From positions 186,001 to 250,000 of the forward strand of contig NZ_BMGD01000001.1 of the NCBI RefSeq assembly GCF_014639875.1: DNA of 64,000 bases. The letters run 5' to 3'. The notes beneath the pieces were generated by a model. It saw nothing but the letters and a program-made list of their open reading frames with translations. It did not search any database and was not told where the DNA came from. The stretch is from Blastomonas aquatica (GTDB taxonomy: Bacteria; Pseudomonadota; Alphaproteobacteria; Sphingomonadales; Sphingomonadaceae). Both the position numbers and the translations under genes were made by a program. Below, piece by piece: positions 9,254-17,666 of the stretch (position 1 is the first letter of the stretch; each line of letters starts with the position of its first letter).

Positions 9254-9392
9254 AAATCCTCCCCGGAACGGGGAGGGGGACCACGAAGTGGTGGAGGGGA
9301 AACGTCTGGGCGATGGTCCTGGGACGATGTGCAATACCGCTTCCCCTCCACCATCCTGCGGATGGTCCCCCTCCCCGTTCCGGGGAGGATTT
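9254..9392. repeat. Palindromic element with 30-bp perfect arms containing the lptE ribosome-binding site
   Basis: The left arm (9254-9283) and right arm (9363-9392) are exact reverse complements over 30 bases. Each arm also contains its own hairpin, CCTCCCC-GGAAC-GGGGAGG. An inner pair GGTGGAGGGGAA / TTCCCCTCCACC (9290-9301 / 9341-9352) extends the dyad. The GGGGAGGA that precedes the lptE ATG (9395) is inside the right arm. It resembles the GC-rich dispersed palindromes elsewhere in the window (11914-12063, 18386-18407). Confidence 0.85.
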
Positions 9393-9394
9393 TG

Positions 9395-9898
9395 ATGCCC
9401 CGCCTCCTTCTCCCCCTCGCGCTGCTCGCCCTCACCCTCTCTGCCTGCGGAATGCAACCGCTGTACTCATCCGGAACGCAAGGCGCGGTCGCGACCACTT
9501 TGGGCGATGTTACCGTCGCACCGATCCAGGGCCGTGCAGGCTGGCTGGTCAAGAACGCGCTCGACGACAGGCTCGATGCGCTGGGCGGCGGCAACAGCCG
9601 GTTCCAGTTGCAGGTGGTGCTAGACGACCAGATCACCGGCTTCGGCCTGCTCGCCAACGATCAGGTGACGCGCGAACGCCGCACTTTGCGCGCGCGCTAT
9701 CAATTGATCGAGAACGCAACCGGCGAGATCGTGTTTGACGCCACCGCAGCATCGGACGCCGGTATCGATATCGTCAGCAGCGAATATGCGACGATCGCCG
9801 GGGAAAACCGCGCGCTGGAAAATCTGTCGCTCGAGATCGCCGACCAGATCGTCACCCGGCTGTCTCTGTTCGCGCGCGAGCTCGCTCCCGCCCAATGA
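9395..9898 (+). CDS. lptE: LPS-assembly lipoprotein LptE
   Basis: 167 residues with a lipoprotein signal, lipobox LSAC (Cys18) followed by GMQPLYSSG, the characteristic LptE start of alphaproteobacteria. The body (QLQVVLDDQITGFGLLANDQVTRER, YQLIENATGEIVFDATA, LEIADQIVTRLSLFARE) fits the family. LptE plugs the LptD barrel in the outer membrane and helps insert lipopolysaccharide. The ATG at 9395 is chosen because it follows GGAGGA with good spacing and begins the signal. It lies between leuS and holA, as in many alphaproteobacteria. Confidence 0.92.
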   Translation: MPRLLLPLALLALTLSACGMQPLYSSGTQGAVATTLGDVTVAPIQGRAGWLVKNALDDRLDALGGGNSRFQLQVVLDDQITGFGLLANDQVTRERRTLRARYQLIENATGEIVFDATAASDAGIDIVSSEYATIAGENRALENLSLEIADQIVTRLSLFARELAPAQ

Positions 9899-9911
9899 CG
9901 GGCACGGTGCA

Positions 9912-10949
9912 ATGAAAGCGGACGCTGCAGCGGTCCGTGCGCTGGCGCGCAAACCGCGCGCCGAAATCCGTCTGTACCTGATTTTCGGCACCGATGATGG
10001 CGGCAACGCCGCGCTGGCGGCCACGATCGCCGAAAGCTTCGGCAAGGGCATCGAGCGCACCGATCTCGACGGATCGCAGCTGTCGCGGGACCCCTCGCTG
10101 CTCGCTGCCGAAGCCGCCTCGATGTCGCTGTTCGGCGACACCCGCTATATCCGCGTCACCACCACCGGCGAGGAGAGCCTGCCCGCAGTCGAATCGCTTC
10201 TTGCAGCAACCAAGACGATCAACCCGGTAATCATGCTGGCAAGCGGCATCAGCGAAAAGTCACGGATCGCCAAGGCGGCGCTCGCCGCATCCAACGCGCT
10301 CGCGGTACAGACCAAGCTGCCCGGCCCTGACGACATGGCCCGGATCGTCGCCGAACTCGGGCGCGAAGCCGGGCTGACGATCGAGCCGGATCTGGCGCAC
10401 GTCATCGCGGGCTTCACCGCAGCCGACCGCAGGCTTGCAGCGCAGGAGATCGAGAAGCTCTCACTCTATCTCGATTCGTCGCCCGCCGAACCCAAGGCGG
10501 TGACCCGAGAGGCGATCACCGCGTTGCGCGCCGATGCCGAGGACGATGCGATGCAGCCGATCATTTCGGCTGCGCTGTCGGGAGACCTCAAGCGCCTGCC
10601 CGAAGAACTGAAACGGATGCGGGAGCAGGCGGTGTCAGAGGTTGGCCTGGTGATCGTCATGCAAAAGCAGGTGATGCAGCTCGCCGCCGCAGCCCAGCGG
10701 ATGGGCAATGCGCGCGATATCGCCGGCTGGGTGAAGCAGGAAACGCAAAGCAGGCGGTTGTGGGGCGGAGGCAGCCAGCAGGACTGGACCCGTCAGCTGC
10801 GCGCCTGGGGCCGCCCTCAACAGATGGCGCGGCTGATCGAACGATTGCTGATGCTGCAACAGACGATGATGCGCGCCACCCCCGGCCCCGCGCTGCTGCT
10901 CGAGCAGGAATTGCTCGAAATCGCCCGGGTCGCCGCACGCGCGTCTTGA
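9912..10949 (+). CDS. holA: DNA polymerase III subunit delta
   Basis: 345 residues. HolA is the delta wrench of the clamp loader, opening the beta sliding clamp. Recognisable parts are the N-terminal LYLIFGTDDGGN, DLDGSQLSRDPSLLAAEAASMSLFG (the beta-binding helix region), the central QEIEKLSLYL and the C-terminal collar domain with RQLRAWGRPQQMARLIERLL. The ATG is 14 bases after the lptE stop. An open frame continues upstream but overlaps lptE and is not used. Confidence 0.93.
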   Translation: MKADAAAVRALARKPRAEIRLYLIFGTDDGGNAALAATIAESFGKGIERTDLDGSQLSRDPSLLAAEAASMSLFGDTRYIRVTTTGEESLPAVESLLAATKTINPVIMLASGISEKSRIAKAALAASNALAVQTKLPGPDDMARIVAELGREAGLTIEPDLAHVIAGFTAADRRLAAQEIEKLSLYLDSSPAEPKAVTREAITALRADAEDDAMQPIISAALSGDLKRLPEELKRMREQAVSEVGLVIVMQKQVMQLAAAAQRMGNARDIAGWVKQETQSRRLWGGGSQQDWTRQLRAWGRPQQMARLIERLLMLQQTMMRATPGPALLLEQELLEIARVAARAS

Positions 10950-10994
10950 CTGTTTCACCAGTCGGCCCATGTTGAAGCTCCCCAGGAGAGAAAC

Positions 10995-11405
10995 ATGGCA
11001 GACACCAAAATCAGTCCCGCCTCAAGTGACGCCGATTGGCGCGCGAAGCTTAGCCCCGAACAATATCACGTGCTGCGTGAAGGCGGCACCGAGCGGGCGT
11101 TCACCGGCAAGTATAACGATCACAAGGGCGATGGCATGTACCGCTGCGCAGGCTGCGGCGCGCCGTTGTTCGAATCCGATGCCAAGTACAACAGCGGATC
11201 GGGTTGGCCGAGCTTCACCGCGCCGGTCGAAGGCGAGGCGGTTACCGAGATTGTCGATTCGAGCCACGGCATGATCCGCACCGAGGTGCGCTGCGCACGC
11301 TGCGAAGGACATCTGGGCCATGTGTTCCCCGATGGTCCGGGACCTGCAGGTTTGCGTTATTGCATGAACAGCGCTTCGTTAGAGTTTGATCCTAACAAGG
11401 ATTGA
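10995..11405 (+). CDS. msrB: Peptide-methionine (R)-S-oxide reductase MsrB
   Basis: 136 residues, a full-length MsrB domain. Repairs R-methionine sulfoxide in proteins using thioredoxin. Zinc ligands C51 and C54 (CAGC) and C100 and C103 (CARC) are present, with GSGWPSF and the catalytic C123 in RYCMNSASL. No signal peptide, so cytosolic. Preceded by AGGAGAG. A palindromic repeat follows the stop and could end transcription. Confidence 0.96.
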   Translation: MADTKISPASSDADWRAKLSPEQYHVLREGGTERAFTGKYNDHKGDGMYRCAGCGAPLFESDAKYNSGSGWPSFTAPVEGEAVTEIVDSSHGMIRTEVRCARCEGHLGHVFPDGPGPAGLRYCMNSASLEFDPNKD

Positions 11406-11420
11406 AGGCTCCGCGCGCGT

Positions 11421-11502
11421 CCCGTTTTCCGGCGAAAGCCGGAATCCAGGGGCGAGATTACGCTGTAGCCGCTCTGGGCTCCGGCTTTCGCCGGAGAACG
11501 GG
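11421..11502. repeat. REP-like palindromic element, copy A
   Basis: Imperfect inverted repeat with 29-base arms (11421-11449 and 11474-11502), 26 of 29 positions pairing. Each arm carries an internal hairpin, CCGGCGAAAGCCGG or CCGGCTTTCGCCGG. It lies between the convergent msrB and smr genes. The same arms recur at 38486-38566 (copy B). Confidence 0.85.
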
Positions 11503-11523
11503 TTAGATAGGATGGCACCCCAT

Positions 11524-12153
11524 CTAACCCCGCCGCCGCCTTAACACGATATACAGCGCCCCATCCCCGCCATGCCGGGGGTGGGCATTGCGCACTGCCG
11601 CGATGTCGGCTGCATGGCGCGAGGATTGCAGCCAGTCGGACACCGCCCCGCGGATCGCGCCGCGACCGCTCTCGGGAGAGCGCGCCTTGCCGGTGATCAG
11701 CAGCATCAGCCGCATGTCCGCCGCCTTGGCCTGCCCCAGCGCCATATCAAGCCGCGCATAGGCGCTGGCGAGGGTGTGGCCGTGCAGATCGATCGTGACA
11801 TCGGGCTGCACCCCGCCCTTGGCCAACCGCCGGTCCCAGTGCCCGTCAAGATTGCCTGCAACTGAGGGTCGCGGCGCCTCGGTGAAGGTCCAGGAGGGGG
11901 TGGGTTTGATCACTCTCCCCTCCCGCAGGCGGGAGGGGTCGGCCAAAGCCGCAGGCTTTGCGGCGGGGGTGGGCCTGAGCGGCACGCCGGACTTTACAGG
12001 CCCACCCCCGGGCTGCCCGGCCTTGCCGGACATCCCTGCCCCTCCCGCAGGCGGCAGGGGAGAAGACGGCACCTTGTCCTTGAACGGCTCGCAGGTTGCG
12101 ATCACCCGCTTCCACAGAGCCGCTTCCGCATCAGAAAGCGGCCGCCTGCTCAT
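11524..12153 (-). CDS. Smr domain (MutS2 C-terminal-like) protein
   Basis: 209 residues. The Smr domain occupies about 115-209: VTIDLHGHTLASAY (the DLHG motif), MLLITGKA (the variant of the TGKG motif), and HPRHGGDGALYIVLRR. Smr proteins bind or nick branched DNA or cleave RNA; the role here is not settled. Residues 31-80 are a Pro/Gly/Ala-rich linker encoded by a palindromic element (11914-12063). The ATG at 12153 lies just after the mltA stop, so it is probably in the timA-mltA-smr operon. Confidence 0.88.
   Translation of the reverse strand: MSRRPLSDAEAALWKRVIATCEPFKDKVPSSPLPPAGGAGMSGKAGQPGGGPVKSGVPLRPTPAAKPAALADPSRLREGRVIKPTPSWTFTEAPRPSVAGNLDGHWDRRLAKGGVQPDVTIDLHGHTLASAYARLDMALGQAKAADMRLMLLITGKARSPESGRGAIRGAVSDWLQSSRHAADIAAVRNAHPRHGGDGALYIVLRRRRG
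11914..12063. repeat. Compound palindromic element inside the smr reading frame
   Basis: Outer arms are built on CCCCTCCCGCAGGCGG(G/C)AGGGG (about 11917-11938 and 12038-12060). A nested perfect 14-bp inverted repeat, CGGGGGTGGGCCTG (11964-11977) and CAGGCCCACCCCCG (11997-12010), lies inside. The 150-base block is a multiple of three, has no stop in the smr frame, and encodes residues 31-80. The outer palindrome core is the same as the intergenic hairpin at 18386-18407. Confidence 0.7.
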
Positions 12154-12156
12154 ATC

Positions 12157-13500
12157 TCAGCGCGCCTGCCGCGCCAGCCGGTCATAGCTGCCGCGCGGCA
12201 GCAGGATCAGCGCCAGACCGCGCGCAGACATGCCGCCGGCGATGACCTTCGCCTGCTCCCCTGCACCCCAGAAGGTGTCGAAACGGTTGGCCCCCTTGAT
12301 CGCGCCGCCGGTATCCTGCGCTACCCACAACCCGTTGGGCTCGGCGCGGTCCATCGCCAGGAACACCGGCGCGCCCAAAGGCACGAACTTGGGATCGGAA
12401 GCAACGCTGCTGCCGGCCTCGACCTGATAACCCAGCGCACCCAGCGGGCCGGGTCCGGTGAGTTCGCGGAAGAAGACGAAGCTCTTGTTCTCGCGCATGA
12501 TGGCGCGGCCCTCTTCGGGGTTAGCGCGAAGATAGGCAACGATGCCCTGCATGCTCGCCTGTCCCGGAGCGAGCAGACCGCGCGTCCGCATCAAGGCACC
12601 GATGCCGGTGTAATCGCGGCCGTTTTGGCTGGCATAGCCGATACGCACCACCGAACCATCGGGCGCGCGAAGACGGCCGGATCCTTGTACCTGCAAGAAG
12701 AAAAAATCGATCTCGTCCGCCGCCCAGGCGATGATCGGAGCACGGTTGCCCAGCGACCCCTGCTCGATCTGGGTGCGGTCGTCATAGGGCACCAGATCCG
12801 TGCCCTTGAGCTTGCCGCGCACGCGCTTGCCCACCCAATCAGATGAAAACTGCGACAGGTCGACATCGATCAGATCAGAGGGACGACCATAGACCGGCAC
12901 CTCGAAGCCGGGACGGCGGGTGCGCGATCCGGCGATCTCGGGTTCGAAATAGCCGGTGGCAAAGCCTGCCCCCTCGCCCACCTGCACCGCTTCGAACTGG
13001 TCAGCGAAAAAGCGCGCGGCATCGCTATCGGGCCAGCGCGCGGCGGCATCGCACGGTGCGCGCCAGTCCTCGGGCCGCGTCAGGCCGCTGGCATCGGCCC
13101 GCTTGACCACCGACGGGCAGGTCAGCCGGAAGGCAGCGAGCGCGGTGCGCGCATCCTCAGCCGCGATCGGAAGGCTGGCGATCGCCGGGCCCCGCCGCAA
13201 CATCTGTCCGGCCGCCTGGGTGATATCGGTGCTGGCGATCACTCCGGCACCGGTCATCGCGGGCAGCGGCGTGGCCCGGGGAATGGTGTAAGTCGAGGCG
13301 GGAGCCGATGGCGATGGAACCACAGGCCGACCCAAGCGCTGCGGCTCAGCCGATGGCGGCACGTTTTCGTAGGGAAGATTGGCACGCGGTGGCGGAGCGC
13401 TGCCCGTTCCGCCGGGGACGACGCCCGCGCATGCCGTAAGACTCAGCAGGGCCAGGCCCGCAGCAAGCTGCCGCACCGCACTCCCCCTGCGCGAAGGCAT
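12157..13500 (-). CDS. mltA: Membrane-bound lytic murein transglycosylase A
   Basis: 447-residue lipoprotein (lipobox LTAC, Cys24). MltA cleaves the MurNAc-GlcNAc bond of peptidoglycan, making 1,6-anhydro ends, at the outer-membrane inner face. Diagnostic regions are FATGYFEPEIAGSRTRRPGFEVPVYG, the 3D-like C-terminal domain with FVPLGAPVFLAMD, and VAQDTGGAIKGANRFDTFWGAG, which holds the catalytic aspartate. A Pro-rich linker (about 30-70) follows the lipid anchor. Its ATG overlaps the timA stop by one base. Confidence 0.95.
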   Translation of the reverse strand: MPSRRGSAVRQLAAGLALLSLTACAGVVPGGTGSAPPPRANLPYENVPPSAEPQRLGRPVVPSPSAPASTYTIPRATPLPAMTGAGVIASTDITQAAGQMLRRGPAIASLPIAAEDARTALAAFRLTCPSVVKRADASGLTRPEDWRAPCDAAARWPDSDAARFFADQFEAVQVGEGAGFATGYFEPEIAGSRTRRPGFEVPVYGRPSDLIDVDLSQFSSDWVGKRVRGKLKGTDLVPYDDRTQIEQGSLGNRAPIIAWAADEIDFFFLQVQGSGRLRAPDGSVVRIGYASQNGRDYTGIGALMRTRGLLAPGQASMQGIVAYLRANPEEGRAIMRENKSFVFFRELTGPGPLGALGYQVEAGSSVASDPKFVPLGAPVFLAMDRAEPNGLWVAQDTGGAIKGANRFDTFWGAGEQAKVIAGGMSARGLALILLPRGSYDRLARQAR

Positions 13501-14162
13501 CAGGCCTGGTCGGTTTCGACCAGAATCCAGTTGGGATCATTGCTGCGCAGGTCGCGAGCGAATGTCCACAGATCATGCGTCTCTACCGCGTCGGTCAGCG
13601 AACCTGCAACCAATTCGCCATCGGGGCCCCGCACGACTGCCGCGATATCGGCATCGAACCGCACTGTGATACGCGCCGTCGGGGTATCGTATTCGGCATC
13701 GACGATACGTGCTTCGTCAATGCGAACCAGGCGGTTTTCGAGCGTTTCTCCGCGCTCGGTGCGCTGGTCGATCGAGCTCGAGAAGCTTTCATACACTTCA
13801 TCGTCGCACAGGTTACGAAGGTCTTCGCGGTTGCCCGCCCAGAAGGCTTCCAAGATCATGCCATAGGCCGCCTTGGCGCCTTCGCGGAAACGCGCGACAT
13901 CAAAGCTGCGGTCGGCGGTCAGCATCTGGCGGATGCCAGGCTCAGCGGCGATATCGAACACAGTCGACGTTCCGGGTGTCATCGCGGCGGGCTTGTCGTC
14001 GAGCTGCGGGCGCTCGATCGAGGCCGGACGATTGGCTGCAGGGCTGTCCATACCGCGGGTGAGCGGTTCCTGCTCATGTCCCGTGCGTTTGCCGAGGACC
14101 GAATACAGGCGAAGGCCCAAAAACGCTGCAACCATGGCCAAGATGATGATTTCTACCGTCAC
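13500..14162 (-). CDS. Tim44/TimA family adaptor protein
   Basis: 220 residues starting at a GTG (14162) preceded by GGAAG; a TTG further upstream is less likely. An N-terminal membrane helix (VEIIILAMVAAFLGLRLYSVLG) is followed by KRTGHEQEP, the alphaproteobacterial TimA hallmark, a disordered linker and the Tim44-like C-terminal domain (residues about 75-220, with FREGAKAAYGMILEAFWAGNREDLRNL). In alphaproteobacteria this family is related to mitochondrial Tim44 and is an inner-membrane adaptor. It is divergent from secB. Confidence 0.9.
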   Translation of the reverse strand: MTVEIIILAMVAAFLGLRLYSVLGKRTGHEQEPLTRGMDSPAANRPASIERPQLDDKPAAMTPGTSTVFDIAAEPGIRQMLTADRSFDVARFREGAKAAYGMILEAFWAGNREDLRNLCDDEVYESFSSSIDQRTERGETLENRLVRIDEARIVDAEYDTPTARITVRFDADIAAVVRGPDGELVAGSLTDAVETHDLWTFARDLRSNDPNWILVETDQA

Positions 14163-14378
14163 AATTCTTCCCGTATACCCGCCCGCTTCAACCAAGATAC
14201 TGTCAAAAGGTCAGCGTGAAAGCACAACATAGGGAATGTTGGCCAATATGCAAATTGCTTTGGCCGACAAAAACATGCATCCGCCTGTGCTTTCGCGAAG
14301 CCTTGCACCGCGCGGAAAGCGGGATTAGAGCGCCGCGCAAGAGGCGCTGGCTGCGCCACTCAATGAAAGGGATTATCC

Positions 14379-14885
14379 ATGGCCGAAGACGGCACCGTAA
14401 GCTCGCAAAATCCGCTGCTGAATGGCGCATCCGGCCCGCAGGCAGGCCTGATTTCGCAGTATGTCAAGGATCTCTCGGTCGAGAACCCCAATGCTCCCGA
14501 CAGTTTCCAATGGCCGGGCCAGCTCGCGTTCGATGTCCAGTTCCGCGCCGAATCGCGCCAGTTGAACGACGAAGTGCATGAAATGATCTGCACCTATATC
14601 ATCGCTGCCAAGGCCGAGCAGGGCACTGCCTATCTGGTCGAGCTGGCTTATGGCGCGCTGGTTGGCATCCGCGGGATGGACGAGGAGCAGGTCCGCCGGT
14701 TCCTGTTCGCCGACACCCCGCGCATGGTCTTTCCGACCATCCGCCTGATTCTGGGCAACGTCATCCGCGATGCGGGCTTCCCGCCGCTGGTGCTCGAGCC
14801 GATCGATTTTGCCGCTTTGTACGAACAGCAGAGCCAGGACCCCAATTTCGGTGCACCGATGCCGCCGGCTGAAGGCAACGCCTGA
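14379..14885 (+). CDS. secB: Protein-export chaperone SecB
   Basis: 168 residues, normal for SecB. Tetrameric cytosolic chaperone that holds preproteins unfolded and hands them to SecA. Typical stretches are YVKDLSVENPNAPDSF, FDVQFRAESRQLNDEVHEM and LLFADTPRM-like RRFLFADTPRMVFPTIR. The start follows AAGGG. It is transcribed away from timA; the 216 bases between hold both promoters. Confidence 0.96.
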   Translation: MAEDGTVSSQNPLLNGASGPQAGLISQYVKDLSVENPNAPDSFQWPGQLAFDVQFRAESRQLNDEVHEMICTYIIAAKAEQGTAYLVELAYGALVGIRGMDEEQVRRFLFADTPRMVFPTIRLILGNVIRDAGFPPLVLEPIDFAALYEQQSQDPNFGAPMPPAEGNA

Positions 14886-14913
14886 ACCAGAAACGCGATA
14901 GGGCGGGCCTGGC

Positions 14914-16491
14914 ATGAATCTGCTCCGCGCCGTATCCACCATCGGCGGGCTGACCTTGGTCAGCCGGGTGCTGGGTATGGTGCGCGACATGCTGATGGCG
15001 CGCTATGTCGGCGCAGGCATGGCCGCCGATGCCTTCCTGATCGCGTGGCGGCTGCCCAACCTGTTCCGAGCACTGTTTGCCGAAGGCGCGTTTGCCGCGG
15101 TGTTCGTGCCGATGTTCAACCGCAAGCTTGCCGAAGCTGACACCGCCGAGCCGGGCACCGGAATGGACACCGCGCGCGCGTTTGCAGGCCAGGTGCTCTC
15201 GGTGCTGGTGCCGTTCCTGATCGTGTTCACCGCGATCATGATGCTGGCCGCCGGCCCCGTCGTCTATGCGATGACCGGCGGCTTTCCCGATGGCGGGCCC
15301 GAGAAATTCGCGCTTGCCCGGCATCTGACGATCATCACCTTCCCCTATCTCGGGCTGATTTCGCTGGTCTCGCTGCTCGGCGGCATCCTCAATTCGATCA
15401 ATAAGTTCTGGGTCAACGCGGCAGCCCCGATCCTGCTCAACATCTGCATGATCACAGCGCTGGTGGTGTTTCGCGGGCAGAGCGAGGCCGACACCGCCAT
15501 CACCCAGGCGATTGCGGTGACGGTCGCAGGCGTGTTGCAGCTGGCGTGGCTGATCCTTGCCTGCCGCGCCAACGGCATCGTACTCAAGCTTTCGCGCCCG
15601 CGGCTCTCGCCCGACGTCAAGGCGATGCTGGTGCTGATCGCACCTGCCGCGATCGGTCAGGGCGCGATCCAGTTCAACCTGCTGATCTCGACCTCGCTCG
15701 CCGCGCGTTACCTGAGCGAGGGCGCGGTGTCGTGGATCTATTATGCCGACCGGCTCAACCAGCTGCCCTTGGGGCTGATCGGAATCGGAGTGGGCACCGC
15801 GATCCTGCCGATGCTTTCGCGCCAGATCGGCAGCGGTGACCCGAAGGCTGCCAACAACACCCAGAACCGCGCGCTCGAACTCGCATTGTTCCTCGCGCTG
15901 CCTGCCGCGGTGGCGCTCGTCGTGGCCGCCGTTCCGATCATCCATGGCGTGTTCCAGTATGGCGCGTTCACCGCCGCCGACACGGTTGCTACCGCACGCG
16001 TGCTCGCCGCGTTCTCGTGCGGGGTGCCGGCCTATGTGCTGATCAAGGTGCTGACCCCGGGCTTCTACGCCCGCGCCGACACCAAGACCCCGGTGCGGCT
16101 GGCGTTGATCGCGATGGTGGTGAACCTCGTCGGCAACCTTATCCTGATCTGGCCTCTGGGGCATGTCGGGGTAGGCGTGGCGACCGCGATCTCGGCCTGG
16201 GTCAATGTCGGCCTGCTGTTCGGCGTGCTCTACAAGCGCGGCCACATCAAGCCCGATGCGCGGCTGATCGCCAAGCTCTGGCGTATTCTGGTCGCAGCGG
16301 CCGTGATGGGCGTGGCGCTGTGGCTGGGTTCGCGATTGGCAGACAGCTTCATGGACGGCCGCCTGATCGAGCGGATCGCGACACTTGCCGTCTTGTGCGG
16401 CGGCGGCGCGGCGTTGTATGGCCTCGCAGCGCTGGCGCTGGGCACCTACCGGCTCGGCGACATCAAGGCGATGCTGCGCCGCAAGGCGTGA
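14914..16491 (+). CDS. murJ: Lipid II flippase MurJ
   Basis: 525 residues, predicted to have about 14 membrane helices. MurJ of the MOP superfamily moves undecaprenyl-linked peptidoglycan precursor to the periplasmic side of the inner membrane. MurJ signatures are TLVSRVLGMVRDMLMARYVGAG at the start, NLFRALFAEGAFAAVFVP with its conserved Arg, and YYADRLNQLPLGLIGIGVGTAILP. It begins 28 bases after secB, so the two are probably co-transcribed with trpS. Confidence 0.95.
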   Translation: MNLLRAVSTIGGLTLVSRVLGMVRDMLMARYVGAGMAADAFLIAWRLPNLFRALFAEGAFAAVFVPMFNRKLAEADTAEPGTGMDTARAFAGQVLSVLVPFLIVFTAIMMLAAGPVVYAMTGGFPDGGPEKFALARHLTIITFPYLGLISLVSLLGGILNSINKFWVNAAAPILLNICMITALVVFRGQSEADTAITQAIAVTVAGVLQLAWLILACRANGIVLKLSRPRLSPDVKAMLVLIAPAAIGQGAIQFNLLISTSLAARYLSEGAVSWIYYADRLNQLPLGLIGIGVGTAILPMLSRQIGSGDPKAANNTQNRALELALFLALPAAVALVVAAVPIIHGVFQYGAFTAADTVATARVLAAFSCGVPAYVLIKVLTPGFYARADTKTPVRLALIAMVVNLVGNLILIWPLGHVGVGVATAISAWVNVGLLFGVLYKRGHIKPDARLIAKLWRILVAAAVMGVALWLGSRLADSFMDGRLIERIATLAVLCGGGAALYGLAALALGTYRLGDIKAMLRRKA

Positions 16492-16535
16492 GGCAGCGAC
16501 ATACCTTCCCGCATTCAGCGAAAGAGAACAACATC

Positions 16536-17555
16536 ATGCGCGTCCTTTCCGGTATCCAGCCGACCGGCAATCTGCATCTGGGCAACTATCTGGGCGCGAT
16601 CCGCAACTGGGTGAAGATGCAGGACGAGATGGACGCGGCCACAGATTCTTCAGGCAGCGCGTGCTATTTCTTCCTCGCCGATCTGCACTCGATCACCGTG
16701 ACCGAAGAGCGCGAAACCCGCGTCCGCAACGTGCGCGAGATGGCGGCCGCGCTCATCGCCTGCGGCATCGATGCCGATCGCAGCGTGCTGTTCAACCAGG
16801 CGCGGGTGCCCGCGCATGCCGAGATGGCGTGGCTGCTCAACGGCACCGCGCGGATCGGCTGGCTGAACCGCATGACCCAGTTCAAGGACAAGGCGGGCAA
16901 GAACCGCGAAGGCGCCAGCATCGGGCTGTTCGTCTATCCGGTGCTTCAGGCCGCCGACATTCTGCTGTACCAGGCAACGCACGTGCCGGTGGGCGAGGAC
17001 CAGAAGCAGCATCTGGAACTGACCCGCGACATCGCCACCAAGTTCAACACCGATTTCGGGGTCGAATTGTTCACCCTGCCCGACCCGTACATCCCCAAGG
17101 AATCGGCGCGGATCATGTCCTTGCGCGACGGCACCGCCAAGATGTCCAAGTCCGATCCATCCGAGATGAGCCGGATCAGCCTGACCGATGACGACGATGC
17201 GATCGCGCAGAAGATCCGCAAGGCCAAGACCGACCCCGAGCCGCTGCCCGAGCTGGCATCCGCGCTCGAAGGCCGCCCCGAGGCGCTCAACCTTGTCGGC
17301 ATCTATGCGACGCTGACCGAAACGACTCCCGATGCCGTGTGCGCGCAGTTCGCAGGCCAGGGCTTTGGTGCTTTCAAGCCTGCGCTGGCAGACGTGCTGG
17401 TCGAAACGCTTCGCCCGATTCGCGAACGCTTTGTCGAACTCAAGGATGACGACACCGCGCTCGACGCAATCCTCGTCAAGGGCGCGGAGAAGGCCCGCGC
17501 TGTCGCGCAGCCGACGCTCGAGGGGGCATATGAAGCATTGGGGCTGATGCGCTGA
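16536..17555 (+). CDS. trpS: Tryptophan--tRNA ligase
   Basis: 339 residues. Class I synthetase that charges tRNA-Trp. HLGN (the HIGH equivalent) is at residues 14-17 within SGIQPTGNLHLGNYLGA, and KMSKS at 202-206. The ATG at 16536 starts exactly at the conserved N-terminus; the open frame further upstream overlaps murJ. GAAAGAGAACAACATC precedes it. It follows murJ after 44 bases. Confidence 0.97.
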   Translation: MRVLSGIQPTGNLHLGNYLGAIRNWVKMQDEMDAATDSSGSACYFFLADLHSITVTEERETRVRNVREMAAALIACGIDADRSVLFNQARVPAHAEMAWLLNGTARIGWLNRMTQFKDKAGKNREGASIGLFVYPVLQAADILLYQATHVPVGEDQKQHLELTRDIATKFNTDFGVELFTLPDPYIPKESARIMSLRDGTAKMSKSDPSEMSRISLTDDDDAIAQKIRKAKTDPEPLPELASALEGRPEALNLVGIYATLTETTPDAVCAQFAGQGFGAFKPALADVLVETLRPIRERFVELKDDDTALDAILVKGAEKARAVAQPTLEGAYEALGLMR

Positions 17556-17560
17556 CTCAT

Positions 17561-17587
17561 CGTTTGAGCGCATTATACGTTCAAACG
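17561..17587 (+). terminator. Stem-loop after trpS
   Basis: A 10-bp stem with one G-U pair (CGTTTGAGCG / CGTTCAAACG) and a 7-base loop (CATTATA) lies 5 bases past the trpS stop. No clean T-run follows, so factor-independent termination is uncertain. Confidence 0.45.
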
Positions 17588-17666
17588 GGGTTCATTCGCG
17601 ATCAGTTATTCCTATATTCATAAATGGATCGCGCAGGATCGCGCCGGTCCATGATGGAGATAATAC

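Noticed and set aside
7081-9657. 858-codon open frame on the minus strand opposite leuS
   Set aside because: Shadow frame caused by high GC and codon bias; no recognisable domains, and leuS on the other strand is certain.
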